A stretch of DNA of 64,000 nucleotides, taken from Marinobacter santoriniensis NKSG1 (GTDB lineage Bacteria > Pseudomonadota > Gammaproteobacteria > Pseudomonadales > Oleiphilaceae). The notes beneath the pieces were generated by a model that saw nothing but the letters and a program-made list of their open reading frames with translations, did no database searches and was not told the DNA's origin. Position 1 is the first letter of the stretch. Every line of letters begins with the position of its first letter. Made by a program: the position numbers and the translations under genes. The stretch lies in contig NZ_APAT01000008.1 of the NCBI RefSeq assembly GCF_000347775.1, forward strand, positions 37,361 through 101,360. The letters are read 5' to 3'. Shown one piece after another: positions 8,503-17,274 of this stretch.

Positions 8503-8520
8503 TCCTGTGCGGGCTTGAGT

Positions 8521-8552
8521 AAAAAAACCGGGGCATTGCCCCGGTTTTTTTT
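8521..8552. terminator. Bidirectional intrinsic terminator
   Basis: ACCGGGGC and GCCCCGGT form a tight stem flanked by A-run and T-run, so it can end both the BCCT transcript and the convergent ATP-grasp operon. Confidence 0.93.
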
Positions 8553-8567
8553 GGCCTGCACCACCGT

Positions 8568-9518
8568 TCAGGCGCGGGCGGCAAAGGTTGCCATGGCGAA
8601 TTCGGCCCGTTCCTGCGGCGTAAAGTGGGGGCGCTTGAGTTTCTCGATGGTCTTCAGGCGTGGGAGTAGCCCCTGTCCGTTCGCCATCTGTATTGCGAGC
8701 CCCGGCCGGGCGTTCAGTTCGAGGAGCAGGGGGCCTTCGTTGGCATCGACCACCAGGTCTACGCCCATGTAACCCAGTCCGGTGGCTTCGTAGCATCGGG
8801 CTGCCATCTCGAGCATCAGATCCCAGTCGGAAATCTGGATACTCTCCAGCGCCAGCCCGGTATCGGGATGAAGAAGGGCCGGGCGATTGAACTGAACGGC
8901 GTTGAGACTCCGGCCGGAACCGAGGTCGAGGCCGACACCAATCGCACCCTGATGCAGGTTGGCCTTGCCATCGGAAGCGGTGGTGGCGACCCGAAGCATG
9001 GCCATCACCGGATAGCCGCGGAAAACGACAATCCGGATATCCGGCACACCCTGGTGGGAATAACGGGCAAGGCCGGGCTCGGATTGCACCAGGCTCTCAA
9101 CGATGGCGACATCGGGTGTGCCTGCCAGTGAGTAAAGACCCGCCAGAATGTTGGTCAGGTGACGCTCCAGATACCCTGCATTCACCCGGACACCGGAACC
9201 CTTGATGTATTCGTCGCCGTCGCGTCCGGTAATGACGGTGATGCCTTTGCCTCCGGAGCCTTTGGCAGGTTTGATGGCAAAGCCGGCGAGATCCTCGGCC
9301 ATTTCACGGAAATGCGAGATTTCATGCTGATGACGAACGACCTGGAGGAGCCTGGGGGTTTTCACTCCGTATTCGGCGACCACCAGCTTGGTCTTGAGCT
9401 TATTGTCCACCAGAGGGTAGGAGGCACGCTCGTTATACCGCGCGATGTAGTCCACATTGCGCCGGTTCATGTTGAGCATGCCCAGCCGGTTCAGTGCCCG
9501 AGGTGAAATCCAGCCCAT
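8568..9518 (-). CDS. Alpha-L-glutamate ligase-like (RimK-related) ATP-grasp protein
   Basis: The 316 residues carry ATP-grasp features: lysine-containing GFAIKPAKGSGGKGITVI for nucleotide binding, a central RIVVFRGYPVMAMLR strand and the metal-binding ELNARPGL near the C-terminus. It matches the RimK-related ligase family found fused into one operon with an inactive transglutaminase and a retropepsin-like protein. Such ligases join an amino acid (often Glu) to a carboxylate of a peptide or protein. Last gene of the three-gene operon, one base after its predecessor. The substrate is unknown. Confidence 0.88.
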   Translation of the reverse strand: MGWISPRALNRLGMLNMNRRNVDYIARYNERASYPLVDNKLKTKLVVAEYGVKTPRLLQVVRHQHEISHFREMAEDLAGFAIKPAKGSGGKGITVITGRDGDEYIKGSGVRVNAGYLERHLTNILAGLYSLAGTPDVAIVESLVQSEPGLARYSHQGVPDIRIVVFRGYPVMAMLRVATTASDGKANLHQGAIGVGLDLGSGRSLNAVQFNRPALLHPDTGLALESIQISDWDLMLEMAARCYEATGLGYMGVDLVVDANEGPLLLELNARPGLAIQMANGQGLLPRLKTIEKLKRPHFTPQERAEFAMATFAARA

Positions 9519-9519
9519 C

Positions 9520-11037
9520 TCAGTCGTATACCTTCATGGGTGAAAAGCGTCGCAGTTCGGTCAGCTTGTAGCCGGTGTACTGACCCATCAGCAGAATCAG
9601 TCCCAGGATTACCAGGTGCAGCTCCGGGAAGTTGAACGTCAGATGGCCTGAGAGAGGCGCGCTCATCAGCAGATAGGCGCACACTGCGACAAACAGGCTG
9701 CCGGTGCCCTGGATCAGGACCTCGCGAACCCCTTCTTCTTCCCACAGAATGGACATGCGCTCGATGGTCCAAGCGATGATGACCATGGGGAAAAAGGTGA
9801 CCGTCATGCCGGTATTGAATCCCATCTGATAGCCAAAGACAGAGAGGCCGGCGGTGATGAAAATTACCAGTATGATGAGCGCGGAAATCCGGGAGACCAG
9901 CAAAAGGTTCAGACTCGACAGATAGCCCCGCATCAGGAGGCCGATCGCAACAATCGCCACAAAGGCGATTAGTCCCGGAATGAGCGCGGTTTGTACAAAG
10001 GCCACGGCAATCAGAACGGGCATAAAGGTGCCGGAGGTTCTTATGCCGATGAGCATGCGCATGAAGGCCACCACGAAGGCTCCAAGTGGAAGCAGCAGCA
10101 ACAGCCGGAACATGCTCTGCTCTTCGATGGGTAACTCGTAGAAGCCGAGGTAACCAAGACTGTTGGACTTGGACTGCATCGTGGCCAACTGGAGGGCAGG
10201 CACGGTCTGCCGAAGCATGGAAAAGCTTACCCGGGAATTGTCGCCACCGACCACATCGAGGAGGGAAGCGGATCCTTCCCGCCAAAGCAGGAGGTTGTCC
10301 GGCAGTCCCTGTTCCCCGGTTTTCGGATCAAAGGTCAGCCAGCGGGACCCATTATAAATCTGCAGGAACGGCATGAGCTGTTGCCGGCGCCGGGCGTCCT
10401 CCAGCCTGAGCCCGTCGGCCGTCCGTGCCGGTATGCCCGCGTGGTTGAGCATCTTGACGAGAAGCGAGATATTATCACCCCCGGAGGCAAGCAGGGCCGT
10501 GTTCTGGTTGGCGCCGTCCGGCCGCATCAGCCTGATCACTTCCCGGGTCATGCTTTCCGGGGTGCTGGAACGTTCCCTTGCCTGATCGAGAATTTCACGC
10601 ACAGCGGTGGCCTGGGGTTCTTCCCAGAAAACGTCGTGGGCCCTGGGCTTGCGTGAGGAGAGATCGGGGCGATCGCGATCCGACGGCACAAACTGGGCTT
10701 TGAAATACAGGGTCTGTGGCCCGACGACGTCACGTTTGGTCCATTCCGCTCGCCGATTGCCGTTCTTGCCCACGATGGAGAAGCCGTAACCGGGCGAAGC
10801 CGCCTGCTCCGAAATGATGCTGAAACCGGGCGGTTGTTCCGGGACGTTGAGGCTGGCAAGAACGGGACCGTTGTTGCTGTCAAAATCAATCCGGGCTTCG
10901 ACCATCCAGACCGGCCTCTGTTCGCCGGCCAGCCAGGGAATACCCAGCTCCATGTGACGCCAGATCGCCAGGGCAATGCCGGCGCCGATCAGGAGCAGTA
11001 CGGCAACGTAAAACGGGATACGCGACGGATTGGTCAA
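9520..11037 (-). CDS. Inactive transglutaminase-like protein with seven transmembrane helices
   Basis: The 505 residues have an N-terminal membrane anchor (VAVLLLIGAGIALAI), a periplasmic transglutaminase-like region (LVKMLNHAGIPARTADGLRL, WLTFDPKTGEQGLPDN) in which the usual catalytic Cys is missing, and about seven C-terminal helices (from roughly residue 315 to 495). This is the 7TM inactive-transglutaminase family. It probably binds a peptide rather than cutting or cross-linking it, presenting it to the operon partners (inference). It overlaps the retropepsin-like gene by four bases, indicating translational coupling. Confidence 0.88.
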   Translation of the reverse strand: MTNPSRIPFYVAVLLLIGAGIALAIWRHMELGIPWLAGEQRPVWMVEARIDFDSNNGPVLASLNVPEQPPGFSIISEQAASPGYGFSIVGKNGNRRAEWTKRDVVGPQTLYFKAQFVPSDRDRPDLSSRKPRAHDVFWEEPQATAVREILDQARERSSTPESMTREVIRLMRPDGANQNTALLASGGDNISLLVKMLNHAGIPARTADGLRLEDARRRQQLMPFLQIYNGSRWLTFDPKTGEQGLPDNLLLWREGSASLLDVVGGDNSRVSFSMLRQTVPALQLATMQSKSNSLGYLGFYELPIEEQSMFRLLLLLPLGAFVVAFMRMLIGIRTSGTFMPVLIAVAFVQTALIPGLIAFVAIVAIGLLMRGYLSSLNLLLVSRISALIILVIFITAGLSVFGYQMGFNTGMTVTFFPMVIIAWTIERMSILWEEEGVREVLIQGTGSLFVAVCAYLLMSAPLSGHLTFNFPELHLVILGLILLMGQYTGYKLTELRRFSPMKVYD

Positions 11038-11831
11038 GAATCGTCTCCGTTGGGCTGGGTCAGCTTGGCCGGGAGTTCGGTCGCGAACTCCTTCCCGACA
11101 TCGATAAGCATCACGTCTCGCAGGATATTGCGACCGATCAGAACCTCGTAATCCAGATCGCTGCGGTCCGCCAGTGTAAACTCGGCGACCTGCTTGTGGT
11201 CGCCAATCGCAAACTGCAGTTCAACGACCACCCGGTGTTCGGACTCATCGGCGCTGGCCTGAACAATGCGTACCCGACGCGCGACTTCCTTCTCCAGTGT
11301 CACAAACTGGTCGGTTCCCGGCACGGGCACGTCGAACCGCACAAAATTGCGCCCGTCGCGTTCGAAACGGGTGATGTTGCGTGCGTCGATGGAGGACGTC
11401 TCGGCGCCACTATCGATGCGTGCGGTGTAAACCTGGTTGGCGTTGGCAAGGTAGAACTTTTCAAGTTCGCCTACGATCAATTTGCCATTCAGATGGGCAG
11501 CCCGGCCGAGATCTTCCGGTTTCGGGCAGGCGGTTCGTGGCTGAACCGGTGGGCATGAGGGCTTCTTCACCTGTTTGGCGATGGCGTTCAGAATGGTTTC
11601 GGTCGACGCATCCTGGCGTTCGATGAGTTGTTGCTGGCGGGCCGCTGCATTGCCTTCCATGGTCACCAGGGTTGCCCGCTGTGACTGCACCGAGTTGCTG
11701 AGGCCTCCCAGGTTGCTCTTGGGCACCATCAGATAGCGGTTAGCGGTGCACCCGGCGAGGAGAAGGCCGGCTGTCGCCAAGATCAGAACACGAGAAAACG
11801 TAAAACCAGCCGGTGAGTGACTGAACCCCAT
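11034..11831 (-). CDS. Retropepsin-like lipoprotein (ATP-dependent zinc protease family name)
   Basis: Predicted lipoprotein: a hydrophobic segment ending LLLAGC gives a lipobox. The conserved domain carries ARIDSGAETSSIDA, the D-S/T-G-A active-site motif of retropepsin aspartic proteases, and YEVLIGRNILRDVMLIDVGK near the end. The family is annotated in databases as ATP-dependent zinc protease, but the motif points to an aspartic protease. I start at 11831 because it gives a compact signal peptide and AGGGG lies close upstream; a start at 11870 is possible. First gene of the operon with the 7TM protein and the ATP-grasp ligase. Confidence 0.85.
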   Translation of the reverse strand: MGFSHSPAGFTFSRVLILATAGLLLAGCTANRYLMVPKSNLGGLSNSVQSQRATLVTMEGNAAARQQQLIERQDASTETILNAIAKQVKKPSCPPVQPRTACPKPEDLGRAAHLNGKLIVGELEKFYLANANQVYTARIDSGAETSSIDARNITRFERDGRNFVRFDVPVPGTDQFVTLEKEVARRVRIVQASADESEHRVVVELQFAIGDHKQVAEFTLADRSDLDYEVLIGRNILRDVMLIDVGKEFATELPAKLTQPNGDDS

Positions 11832-11871
11832 GAAAACCCCTGAGACGGCAAAGTGTGGAACCCTGGACATG

Positions 11872-11947
11872 AAGCCACTATGGTTCTCTGCCTGAACGAT
11901 ATTAATAAGGAGCGGAATTATACATTAACCACACCGTATAGTGGCTT
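11872..11947. repeat. Spaced 10-bp inverted repeat around a possible promoter
   Basis: AAGCCACTAT (11872-11881) and ATAGTGGCTT (11938-11947) are exact inverted copies 56 bases apart, upstream of the retropepsin-like operon. Between them the minus strand has TATAAT (11917-11922), a possible -10, without a good -35. The arrangement could be a regulator site pair or chance. Confidence 0.35.
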
Positions 11948-11973
11948 TACAGTTGGTTAACCGGAGAAGGGCG

Positions 11974-12366
11974 TCACTTATTGAGCAGGGGGCCTTCGCC
12001 AAGATCGGTCTCGTGGCGCAGGTATTCCTGGATAACCGGTGAGCAGTTGAGGTAGAAAAGCAGCAGCTCCCTTTGCACATCCTGATCCTGAATGCGAACG
12101 GCAAAGCTGATCATGTCCCGGATGGCGTCGTCGCCTTCCTGGATTGAGTCCGGTTTCGCAACCTGTTTGCCATAGCGTTGCTGAAGCAGCCGGGTCAGGC
12201 GCTCAAGATGGAATTCGCCGGTGTGGGTGATGTGCGGCAGAATCCGGAAACCGTCGGGAAAGGATTTGTCCCCGTAACCGTAAATATCGTCGACAGAAGC
12301 GGAGTCGCTCGCACGGCTCGGCTGCCAGAGTTCAGCCCCCAGTTTTCGCCACAGCGTTTTCAACAT
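11974..12366 (-). CDS. Hypothetical 130-residue cytoplasmic protein
   Basis: I do not recognise the family. The protein starts MLKTLWRKLGAELWQPSRAS, has no signal peptide or membrane segment and is mostly predicted helix in its second half (DAIRDMISFAVRIQDQDVQR). A TTG start seven codons upstream is an alternative. It reads in the same direction as the retropepsin-like operon but lies 142 bases before it, so it may be independently expressed. Codon use resembles the core genome. Confidence 0.7.
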   Translation of the reverse strand: MLKTLWRKLGAELWQPSRASDSASVDDIYGYGDKSFPDGFRILPHITHTGEFHLERLTRLLQQRYGKQVAKPDSIQEGDDAIRDMISFAVRIQDQDVQRELLLFYLNCSPVIQEYLRHETDLGEGPLLNK

Positions 12367-12632
12367 GTGCTTCAGTCCACGGTTCAACGATCAATCTGCA
12401 CCGGACGGCCCTCAAGACCGATTATTCCGGAAGCATATACTGTCCCTTTTAGTGGATATTACGGGGTGCGTCCAGACCCGGATTCACATTGTCCGATATT
12501 TTTACAAATCTTGCGGTGACCCTCGCAGTGTTCGTGTGACCTGTCGATACCAGCGCACAACGGTGGTTGCATACGTTAAACTGTATTCAATTCAGCGGTT
12601 TTGTTGTCTGTTACCGTAAGGAGCCATCAGAA

Positions 12633-14066
12633 GTGCCCGAAAACCTGACTCAATGGATCGTGTCTCATCCGGAGCTGTCTTCCGGCCTGACAATGCTTCT
12701 GGTTATGCTCGCGGGCGTTCTGGTGGTCGTTTGCGGTTTTCTGGTTCGGAAAGCGGGTCGATGGCGGTCGGTGGCTCATGCCGCCGAAGCCCGACTGGTG
12801 GCCGCCGAATCGGATCTGGAAGGGAAGACCCAGTGGATTGCGAGACTGGAGGAGGATCGGGAAGAACTTCGGGTTCGCACGGAACGTTTGTCCGGTGAGT
12901 TACACAACGTTCAGGTGACCATTCGGGAACAACAGGTCATGCTGGAGAGCGAACGTCGCAGCGCCTCCGAGAAACAGGCAATGCTTGAAAGCAACCGGGA
13001 TGCCCTCAAGCAGGAATTCGAGAATCTCGCCAACCGGATTTTCGAGCAGAAGCAGGAGCGGTTTGCGCAACAGACGCGCTCCAACCTGGATACCCTGCTG
13101 AATCCGTTCCGCGATCAGCTTCGGGATTTCCGGAAACGGGTGGAGGATGTCTATACCACCGAGACCCGTGACCGCCAGGCATTACGTAGTGAAATCAAAT
13201 CACTGCAGGAACTCAATCGCCAGATTACCGAAGAGGCCTCCAACCTGACCCGGGCGCTCAAGGGCGACAAGAAGATCCAGGGCAACTGGGGCGAGCTCAT
13301 CCTGGAACGTGTGCTGGAAAAATCAGGGCTGCGAAAAGGGGTAGAGTACGAAACCCAGGGCAGTTTCCGGGACGGCGACCATCAGCTTTTTCGACCCGAC
13401 GTGGTGGTGCATTTGCCGGATAACCGTAATCTGGTGGTGGATTCGAAGGTTTCATTGCAGGCTTATCAGGAGTGGGTGGGCAATGAGGACGAAGAGGCTC
13501 GGGAGGCCGCGCTGAAAAGACATGTTGAGGCGGTTAGAACGCATATCCGGACGCTGAGCGAAAAGGACTACAGTCAGTTGGAAACGCTGCATTCGCCGGA
13601 TCTGGTCCTGCTGTTCATGCCCATCGAACCGGCCTTTGTGGCGGCATTTCAACAGGACGAGAACCTTTTCGCAGAAGCCTTTGACCGAAAGATTATTGTG
13701 GTGACACCGACCACGCTTCTGGCAACGCTGCGCACCATCGAAAACATCTGGCGTTATGAGCGTCAAAGCCAGAACGCCCGCATGATCGCGGACCGTGCCG
13801 GCGCCGTTTACGACAAGTTGCGGGTATTCGTGGAAGCCATGGAGCGTCTGGGCAGTCAGCTGCAGACGGCGCAGGGCTCCTACGATGCGGCGATGAATAC
13901 CCTGACACGGGGAAGAGGTAATCTGGTCTCCCAGGCGAACCGGTTTGTGGAACTCGGCGTTCGTGTGAAGAAAGAGCTTCCACGGGGAATCCTGGACCAG
14001 GCCGAAGTGGACGCGGACGAGGCAGAGCCGGAAACGGCAGTCGACGCGGATAACCAGCAGGAGTAA
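12633..14066 (+). CDS. rmuC: DNA recombination protein RmuC
   Basis: The 477 residues show an N-terminal transmembrane helix (LTMLLVMLAGVLVVVCGFLV), a long coiled coil (about residues 50-190) and the RmuC nuclease-like domain with GNWGELILERVLEKSGLRKG, FRPDVVVHLPDNRNLVVDSK and LLFMPIEPAFVAA. The PD-(D/E)XK-type residues are in PDVV...VVDSK. RmuC limits inversions at short inverted repeats in E. coli. GTG at 12633 is the start because AAGGAG precedes it by nine bases. The next gene begins five bases after the stop, suggesting cotranscription. Confidence 0.93.
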   Translation: MPENLTQWIVSHPELSSGLTMLLVMLAGVLVVVCGFLVRKAGRWRSVAHAAEARLVAAESDLEGKTQWIARLEEDREELRVRTERLSGELHNVQVTIREQQVMLESERRSASEKQAMLESNRDALKQEFENLANRIFEQKQERFAQQTRSNLDTLLNPFRDQLRDFRKRVEDVYTTETRDRQALRSEIKSLQELNRQITEEASNLTRALKGDKKIQGNWGELILERVLEKSGLRKGVEYETQGSFRDGDHQLFRPDVVVHLPDNRNLVVDSKVSLQAYQEWVGNEDEEAREAALKRHVEAVRTHIRTLSEKDYSQLETLHSPDLVLLFMPIEPAFVAAFQQDENLFAEAFDRKIIVVTPTTLLATLRTIENIWRYERQSQNARMIADRAGAVYDKLRVFVEAMERLGSQLQTAQGSYDAAMNTLTRGRGNLVSQANRFVELGVRVKKELPRGILDQAEVDADEAEPETAVDADNQQE

Positions 14067-14071
14067 GAGGT

Positions 14072-14932
14072 ATGGCAGTAAAATCGGCGAAGATTCAGGG
14101 GCTGGTCAGATCGGCAGCTCTGGTAGCCCTGCTCGTGGCAGGTCAGGCGCAGGCTCTGCCACCGGAGCATGAACTGCGCCGGTTGATGCTCGCCACCGAG
14201 GAGGCTGTTGATAACGGCAAATGGGATCAGGCCGGGGAATATCTCAACCGGCTGCAACAGATGGACATCGAAAAGCCCGCCGATTACAACTTCTTCCGTG
14301 GCCAGGTCATGCTCAAGTCCGGTCATCTCAACGAGGCTCAGGCAGCGCTCGAAGCCTATGTGACCAAGGCCGGCGCAAAAGGTGAGCACTACCAACGGGC
14401 GCTGGAGCTGATTACCGACGTGGAGCAGGCCCGGAAACAGAAGGCAGATTCTGCGCAGGTCGCAGGCAATCAACCGGCCAAGAAGATCGCGGTGATCGAG
14501 CCGGCGGGCCATCAGAGTATCGACGCGCTGCGTAAACTTTACCTGGCCAAAAGTGACCGGGAGGCGTTGCTGATTCACCTTAATGGCCTTCTGGATCTTG
14601 CAGGCTGGCGATCGGATAAAGGCGTTGTGCGCACCGACAAGCCAGCGGATATCGCGTACCGGGTGACCGCTTCGGACAGTGTGCTCACCTTTCAGGAAAT
14701 CCGCCGGAATGACGATGATCGTCTGGTCCGGACCACCCAGAGCCTGAAAGTCTATGGCGTGAACCCGATGATTCAGTGGGGCTGTGAGGCGGCCGTTTCC
14801 ACCTGCTGGGTCTACGACCCCCGGGATGGCTCGCGACTGATGCAGCTGGCCTTTGATCGTGAGCGTGCCGGTGAAATCGCTCACACTCTGGGGCAACTGG
14901 TTAAATTGTTACAGGCGCCCAAGAAATCCTGA
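14072..14932 (+). CDS. Secreted TPR-like protein of unknown function
   Basis: An N-terminal signal peptide (SAALVALLVAGQAQA, cut after AQA) directs export. Residues about 30-125 look like TPR helices (AVDNGKWDQAGEYLNRLQQM, KSGHLNEAQAALEAYVTKAG). The C-terminal half (about 145-286) is an unfamiliar alpha/beta region with two cysteines (WGCEAAVSTCWVYDPRDGSR) that could form a periplasmic disulfide. It is coupled to rmuC by a five-base gap and convergent with the AraC-type gene. I do not recognise a named family. Confidence 0.8.
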   Translation: MAVKSAKIQGLVRSAALVALLVAGQAQALPPEHELRRLMLATEEAVDNGKWDQAGEYLNRLQQMDIEKPADYNFFRGQVMLKSGHLNEAQAALEAYVTKAGAKGEHYQRALELITDVEQARKQKADSAQVAGNQPAKKIAVIEPAGHQSIDALRKLYLAKSDREALLIHLNGLLDLAGWRSDKGVVRTDKPADIAYRVTASDSVLTFQEIRRNDDDRLVRTTQSLKVYGVNPMIQWGCEAAVSTCWVYDPRDGSRLMQLAFDRERAGEIAHTLGQLVKLLQAPKKS

Positions 14933-14939
14933 CCTGTAG

Positions 14940-15971
14940 CTACCGGTCCGGGCTGCTACGTTCGCCTTCCCGATAGGCGCCAGGCGTCACACCGGTCCAT
15001 TTTTTGAAGGCGCGGTGAAAGGTGGAGGGCTCAGTAAAGCCCACCTTCGCCGCGATGTCGTTGATGGCCCATTCCTGACGGCTCAGGTAGTAGATGGCCA
15101 TGTCCCGCCTCAACAGATCCTTGATCTCCTGAAACGACGTGTTCTCCTGCTTCAGGCGCCGGCGTAGCGTTTGGGGGCTGGTGTGCAATTCCGCGGCAAT
15201 GGACTCGAAGTCCGGCAGTGGCCTCGAAAAATCCCGTCCGATCAACGCCCGGATCCGGCCTGTCCAGGTGTTGCTTTCATCCGGCCGGGACAACAGGTCG
15301 GCGGGCGAGGTTTTCAGGAACTGGTGCATCTCCGGCTGGTCCCGGATGACCGGTGCTGACAGGAATCGCTTGTCGAAGGTCAGGGCTGTTTCACGGGCTT
15401 CGAAGCGCAGTGGGCAGTGAAAGATATGACGGTACTCATCACCGTGATCCGGCCTGGAATAATCGAACTCGGCGCAGTCCAGTTCGACCGGTTGGCCAAT
15501 CAGCCAGCTTCCCAGACGATGCCAGATCACCAGGATGCTTTCCCGGAGGAAGAAGGATGGATCGAAAATGTCGCCTTCGATTCTCAGCACCAGTCGGGCG
15601 GTTTCCTCACCGACTTCCAGTTCCATGGTGACCATGGGTTCGAACAGGCGCGAGAACTGATAGGCCCGGCGGTAGACCGCTTCAAGGGTCGGGCAATCGA
15701 TCACCAGGGCACCCATGGTGGCGAAGGTGCCCGTTCTCGCCTTCCGGGGACCCATGCCCATGAACTCATCTCCGGTCCGGTTCCAGAGAATCTGCATCAG
15801 CCGGCTGAACTGGTCGCTGCTGACCCTGGCCATTTCGATACGAAGCAGGTCCGGGGAGATTCCGGCGTCCCTCAACATCGCGCGGGTATCCAGGCCCTGG
15901 GCTTCGGCCCCGACCAAAGCCGCCTGTACAAAATGTCTTGAGACCGTCAGGTTGGACATCGTGCTCGCCAT
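14940..15971 (-). CDS. AraC-family regulator with arabinose-binding-type N-domain
   Basis: The 343-residue layout is that of OruR/ArgR-type AraC regulators: N-terminal ligand domain (LRDAGISPDLLRIEMARVSS, MGMGPRKARTGTFATMGALV) and a C-terminal double HTH (AAELHTSPQTLRRRLKQENT; INDIAAKVGFTEPSTFHRAF then KKWTGVTPGAYRE). It is divergent from the CaiB-type CoA transferase gene with 167 bases between the starts, so that gene is a likely target (inference from position). Confidence 0.92.
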   Translation of the reverse strand: MASTMSNLTVSRHFVQAALVGAEAQGLDTRAMLRDAGISPDLLRIEMARVSSDQFSRLMQILWNRTGDEFMGMGPRKARTGTFATMGALVIDCPTLEAVYRRAYQFSRLFEPMVTMELEVGEETARLVLRIEGDIFDPSFFLRESILVIWHRLGSWLIGQPVELDCAEFDYSRPDHGDEYRHIFHCPLRFEARETALTFDKRFLSAPVIRDQPEMHQFLKTSPADLLSRPDESNTWTGRIRALIGRDFSRPLPDFESIAAELHTSPQTLRRRLKQENTSFQEIKDLLRRDMAIYYLSRQEWAINDIAAKVGFTEPSTFHRAFKKWTGVTPGAYREGERSSPDR

Positions 15972-16138
15972 TTCATGAAAACGAAACCCATCATAAGAGC
16001 CCGACCGAACAATGCAACTGCACCAGTGCCACCAAGCTGGCAGATTTGGTCAACAGGAATGAGGGAACCGGCAGTTGGCCTGTCTGGCAAAACCGGTAGC
16101 ATGAAGAATCAGCGAATACCGACAAAAAGGAGAAAATA

Positions 16139-17197
16139 ATGTCAGGCCCCCTGAGTTCACTGAGAGTCCTGGATTTCAGCACCCTGTTACCCGGGCCGTA
16201 TGCCACCATGCTGCTGGCGGATATGGGGGCTGAGGTGCTGAGGATTGAGGCGCCGGATCGGGTTGATCTCACCAAGGTCATGCCGCCGTTCGATGGCACA
16301 TTCAGCACCGCGTTCTCCTATCTGACCCGGGGCAAGGAAACGCTCAGCCTCAACCTGAAGGAAGACGGCGCGGCGGATCGTATCAAAGAACTGGTCAAGG
16401 ACTACGATGTGGTCGTGGAGCAGTTCCGACCGGGTGTCATGGATCGGTTGGGCATTGGTTACGAAACCCTCAAAGCGATAAACCCGGCTCTGATCTACTG
16501 CTCGATTACGGGTTATGGCCAGACCGGACCCTACCGGGATCGCGCCGGACACGATATCAATTATCTGTCGATTGCCGGGGTCTCCAGCCATTGCGGCCGC
16601 GCGGACAGCGGCCCACCCCCGATGGGCATCGAGATTGCTGACGTTGCAGGCGGATCCCACCACGCCGTCATGGGCATCCTCGCCGCCGTTATCCAGCGTC
16701 AGCAGACCGGGGAGGGGCAGTTCGTGGACATCAGCATGACCGATGCCGCCTTTGCCCTGAATGCCATGTCAGGCGCCGCATGCCTGGCTGGCGGTATTGA
16801 GCAGAAGCCGGAAACCGGCCTGCTTAACGGCGGGTCCTTCTATGATTACTACCAGACTCGGGACGACCGCTGGTTGTCCGTGGGCAGCCTGGAGCCCCAG
16901 TTCTCGGCTCGGCTGTGTGACACGCTTGGCCTGTCGGAGATGAAAGGTCTGGCGCTCAGTCAGAAGCCCGCAGACCAGAACGCCTTGAAAGAGGCCATAG
17001 CCGGAAAGGTCCGGGAAAAGGATTTGGCAGAATGGCAGTCCATCTTCGCGGAGCAGGATGCCTGTGTTGAGCCGGTGTTGACCATTTCAGAAGCGGCAGA
17101 GCATCCGCAGCTGAAAGCAAGGGGAATGGTGATTGAGGTGGATCGCGGGGATGGGGAGCTGCAGCGGCAGTTGGGGTGTCCGATACGATTTGTTTGA
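16139..17197 (+). CDS. CaiB/BaiF-type CoA transferase (alpha-methylacyl-CoA racemase-like)
   Basis: The 352 residues open with LRVLDFSTLLPGPYATMLLA and DMGAEVLRIEAPDR, the family III CoA-transferase/racemase signature, and contain GYGQTGPYRDRAGHDINYLS with the probable catalytic Asp. Length and the GHDINYLSIAGV motif favour the alpha-methylacyl-CoA racemase branch, which epimerises 2-methyl-branched acyl-CoAs, over true transferases. AGGAG lies seven bases upstream of the ATG. An intrinsic terminator follows. Regulation by the divergent AraC protein is plausible. Confidence 0.9.
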   Translation: MSGPLSSLRVLDFSTLLPGPYATMLLADMGAEVLRIEAPDRVDLTKVMPPFDGTFSTAFSYLTRGKETLSLNLKEDGAADRIKELVKDYDVVVEQFRPGVMDRLGIGYETLKAINPALIYCSITGYGQTGPYRDRAGHDINYLSIAGVSSHCGRADSGPPPMGIEIADVAGGSHHAVMGILAAVIQRQQTGEGQFVDISMTDAAFALNAMSGAACLAGGIEQKPETGLLNGGSFYDYYQTRDDRWLSVGSLEPQFSARLCDTLGLSEMKGLALSQKPADQNALKEAIAGKVREKDLAEWQSIFAEQDACVEPVLTISEAAEHPQLKARGMVIEVDRGDGELQRQLGCPIRFV

Positions 17198-17224
17198 AAC
17201 GCGTAATTCTCCGGATCTGAAACG

Positions 17225-17257
17225 AAAAAAGGCCCCGGCAAATGCCGGGGCCTTTTT
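17225..17257. terminator. Bidirectional intrinsic terminator
   Basis: AGGCCCCGGCA/TGCCGGGGCCT is an 11-bp stem with an A-run before and a T-run after. It lies between the convergent CoA-transferase and lipase genes and can serve both. Confidence 0.94.
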
Positions 17258-17274
17258 GTAGGTCATTGACCCCT

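Noticed and set aside
13880..14896. Long minus-strand frame opposite the secreted TPR-like gene
   Set aside because: No recognisable domain, no ribosome binding site, and the plus strand has a signal peptide, TPR pattern and coupling to rmuC.
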